Source: an uncultured Flavobacteriia bacterium (GTDB taxonomy: Bacteria; Bacteroidota; Bacteroidia; Flavobacteriales; Flavobacteriaceae). Taken from it: a stretch of 14,757 nucleotides of DNA. Location: contig CAMLRV010000032.1 of assembly GCA_946482495.1 (NCBI GenBank), forward strand, positions 1 to 14,757, in the 5' to 3' direction. Under the pieces are notes generated by a model. It was not told the DNA's origin and made no database searches. It was given only the letters and a program-made list of their open reading frames with translations. Positions 13,832 to 14,757 of the stretch are shown here, piece after piece; positions within the stretch are counted from its first letter, which is position 1; each line of letters begins with the position of its first letter. Both the position numbers and the translations under genes were made by a program.

Positions 13832-14407
13832 ATGGCATTAATTCTACAAAATATATCGAAACACGTTTCTTTAACTCCGGAAGAAGAAACGTTGTTTTTG
13901 TCTAAAACCGAAACGAAACTCGTTAAAGCCAAAACTATTTTGTTGAGTTCTGGAGAAGTTTCCAAAGAAACCTATTTCGTAAATTCTGGAATACTGCGAA
14001 GTTTCAATATCAATGATAATATTATTGAACATGTGTTGCATTTCGCTTGTGAAGGCTGGTGGATGAGCGACATGTATAGTTATATTTCGGAAAAACCTGG
14101 AAATCTTTTTATTGAAGTTATTGAAGATGCCGAATTAACTGTCATTTCCAAAGAAAATCATCAAGAATTATATCATCAAATTCCCAAATTAGAACGCTTT
14201 TTCAGAATCTTAGCTGAAAATTCATTAGTAGCACACCAAGAACGATTAATGGATAATTTAAGCTTAACAGCTGAAGAACGTTTTGAAAAATTCTGTTTTA
14301 AATACCCAACTTTAATTCAGAAAGTTTCTCAAAAAAATGTAGCTTCCTATATTGGAGTTACACCCGAATTTTTCAGTAAAATGAAAAGCAAAATGCTTCG
14401 AAAATAA
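13832..14407 (+). CDS. Crp/Fnr family transcriptional regulator
   Basis: A 191-residue regulator of the Crp/Fnr superfamily in the form common in Flavobacteriia: an N-terminal cyclic-nucleotide-binding-like beta-barrel (about residues 15-115) and a C-terminal DNA-binding region. In the barrel, FVNSGILRSF and FACEGWWMSDMYSY are typical of this subgroup. They lack the RxAT-type residues that bind cAMP in E. coli Crp, so the ligand is unknown. There are no clustered cysteines for an iron-sulfur centre. The helix-turn-helix is short and ends the protein: SQKNVASYIGVTPEFFSKMKSKM (169-191 region). I chose ATG 13832; the in-frame TTG at 13817 follows the terminator U-tract directly and adds five residues that do not look like family sequence. 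Only 16 bases separate the U-tract from the ATG, so there is little room for a promoter. Targets are unknown. Confidence 0.88.
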   Translation: MALILQNISKHVSLTPEEETLFLSKTETKLVKAKTILLSSGEVSKETYFVNSGILRSFNINDNIIEHVLHFACEGWWMSDMYSYISEKPGNLFIEVIEDAELTVISKENHQELYHQIPKLERFFRILAENSLVAHQERLMDNLSLTAEERFEKFCFKYPTLIQKVSQKNVASYIGVTPEFFSKMKSKMLRK

Positions 14408-14486
14408 CTTTTAACTACAATCTACATTCAAAAAAATGAGTCAGAATTAGAAATCTCCATTTTTTTATAAGAACTTTGTACACTTT

Positions 14487-14504
14487 TTTCGGCTAAACCC
14501 GAAA
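14487..14504 (+). other. Hairpin in the leader of the U32 gene
   Basis: TTTCGG (14487-14492) pairs with CCGAAA (14499-14504) around CTAAAC. No T run follows directly, so it is a weak terminator candidate at best. It ends at the first base of an in-frame ATG (14504) and could influence the choice of start. Confidence 0.4.
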
Positions 14505-14521
14505 TGATTAAAGTTTTAAAA

Positions 14522-14757
14522 ATGAAGAAGAAGATTGAAATTCTATCACCTGCAAAAGATTTACTAACAGGTATAGCGGCAATTAATGCTGGTGCTGATG
14601 CGGTTTATATTGGTGCGCCTCAATTTGGTGCGCGTTCTAATGCGAACAATTCTATTGAAGATGTAGCAGCTCTAGTCCAATATGCGCATTTATATAATGT
14701 GCAGGTTTTTGTAGTTATTAATACGATTTTGTATGATAATGAATTAGAAACGTGTCG
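14522..14757 (+). CDS. U32 family peptidase / tRNA-rRNA hydroxylation protein, N-terminal part
   Basis: The reading frame runs off the right edge after 78 codons. The start KKIEILSPAKDLLTGIAAI, followed by AGADAVYIGAPQFGARSNA and VFVVINTILYDNELE, is the N-terminal barrel signature of the U32 family (once called collagenase-like PrtC). Known bacterial members such as RlhA and TrhP hydroxylate rRNA or tRNA bases, and peptidase activity is poorly supported for many of them. Which subgroup this is cannot be decided from the N-terminus. Family alignments favour ATG 14522 as start; an in-frame ATG at 14504 would add six residues (MIKVLK). The 114-base gap before it has a partial -7 match (GAACTTTG, 14471-14478) and a hairpin, and no clear terminator for the regulator gene. 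Confidence 0.88.
   Translation, partial: MKKKIEILSPAKDLLTGIAAINAGADAVYIGAPQFGARSNANNSIEDVAALVQYAHLYNVQVFVVINTILYDNELETC

Overview
The window is ordinary chromosome from a Flavobacterium-like member of the Bacteroidota (Flavobacteriia). The supporting signs are strongly AT-rich DNA, Bacteroidota-type promoters (TTTG, 19 bases, TAnnTTTG), little use of Shine-Dalgarno sequences, and two secreted proteins with C-terminal type A sorting domains of the type IX secretion system (T9SS). There is no tRNA, rRNA, CRISPR array, insertion sequence or phage gene, and no gene-free stretch longer than about 300 bases.

Layout. Bases 1-372 are the 3' end of the class I ribonucleotide reductase large subunit (nrdA), closed by a strong terminator. 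Then come a 73-residue protein of unknown function (490-711), a GNAT acetyltransferase (782-1225) and a dGTP triphosphohydrolase (dgt, 1267-2613). Reductase and dGTPase both act on dNTP pools, but each has its own control signals here, so this may be coincidence.

The centre (2650-8931) holds two large single-gene secretion units. The first encodes a 1105-residue BNR/sortilin-type beta-propeller protein with an inserted PA domain. The second encodes a 900-residue M36 (fungalysin-type) zinc metallopeptidase, also with an inserted PA domain. They share a nearly identical promoter block (39 of 46 bases by hand alignment) and a 150-base 3' end that is 86 % identical and encodes the sorting domain, so they look co-regulated and share an export tag. 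A two-way terminator separates them from the opposing rsmG gene (16S rRNA G527 methyltransferase), which starts at TTG.

The right part has a membrane fatty acid desaturase (9668-10765), a class I PLP aminotransferase (10820-12007), an unassigned 143-residue protein wedged one base before purT (12047-12478), purT (12480-13649), a 49-residue cysteine-rich lipoprotein (13653-13802), a Crp/Fnr-family regulator (13832-14407) and the start of a U32-family peptidase/RNA-hydroxylation protein (from 14522). Genes are packed tightly, and several start codons lie within a few bases of the U-tract of the preceding terminator.

I found no clear new multi-gene system. The most promising leads are the paired secretion units with their shared extended promoter, the orphan gene in front of purT, and the tiny lipoprotein whose stop codon lies in a terminator loop.
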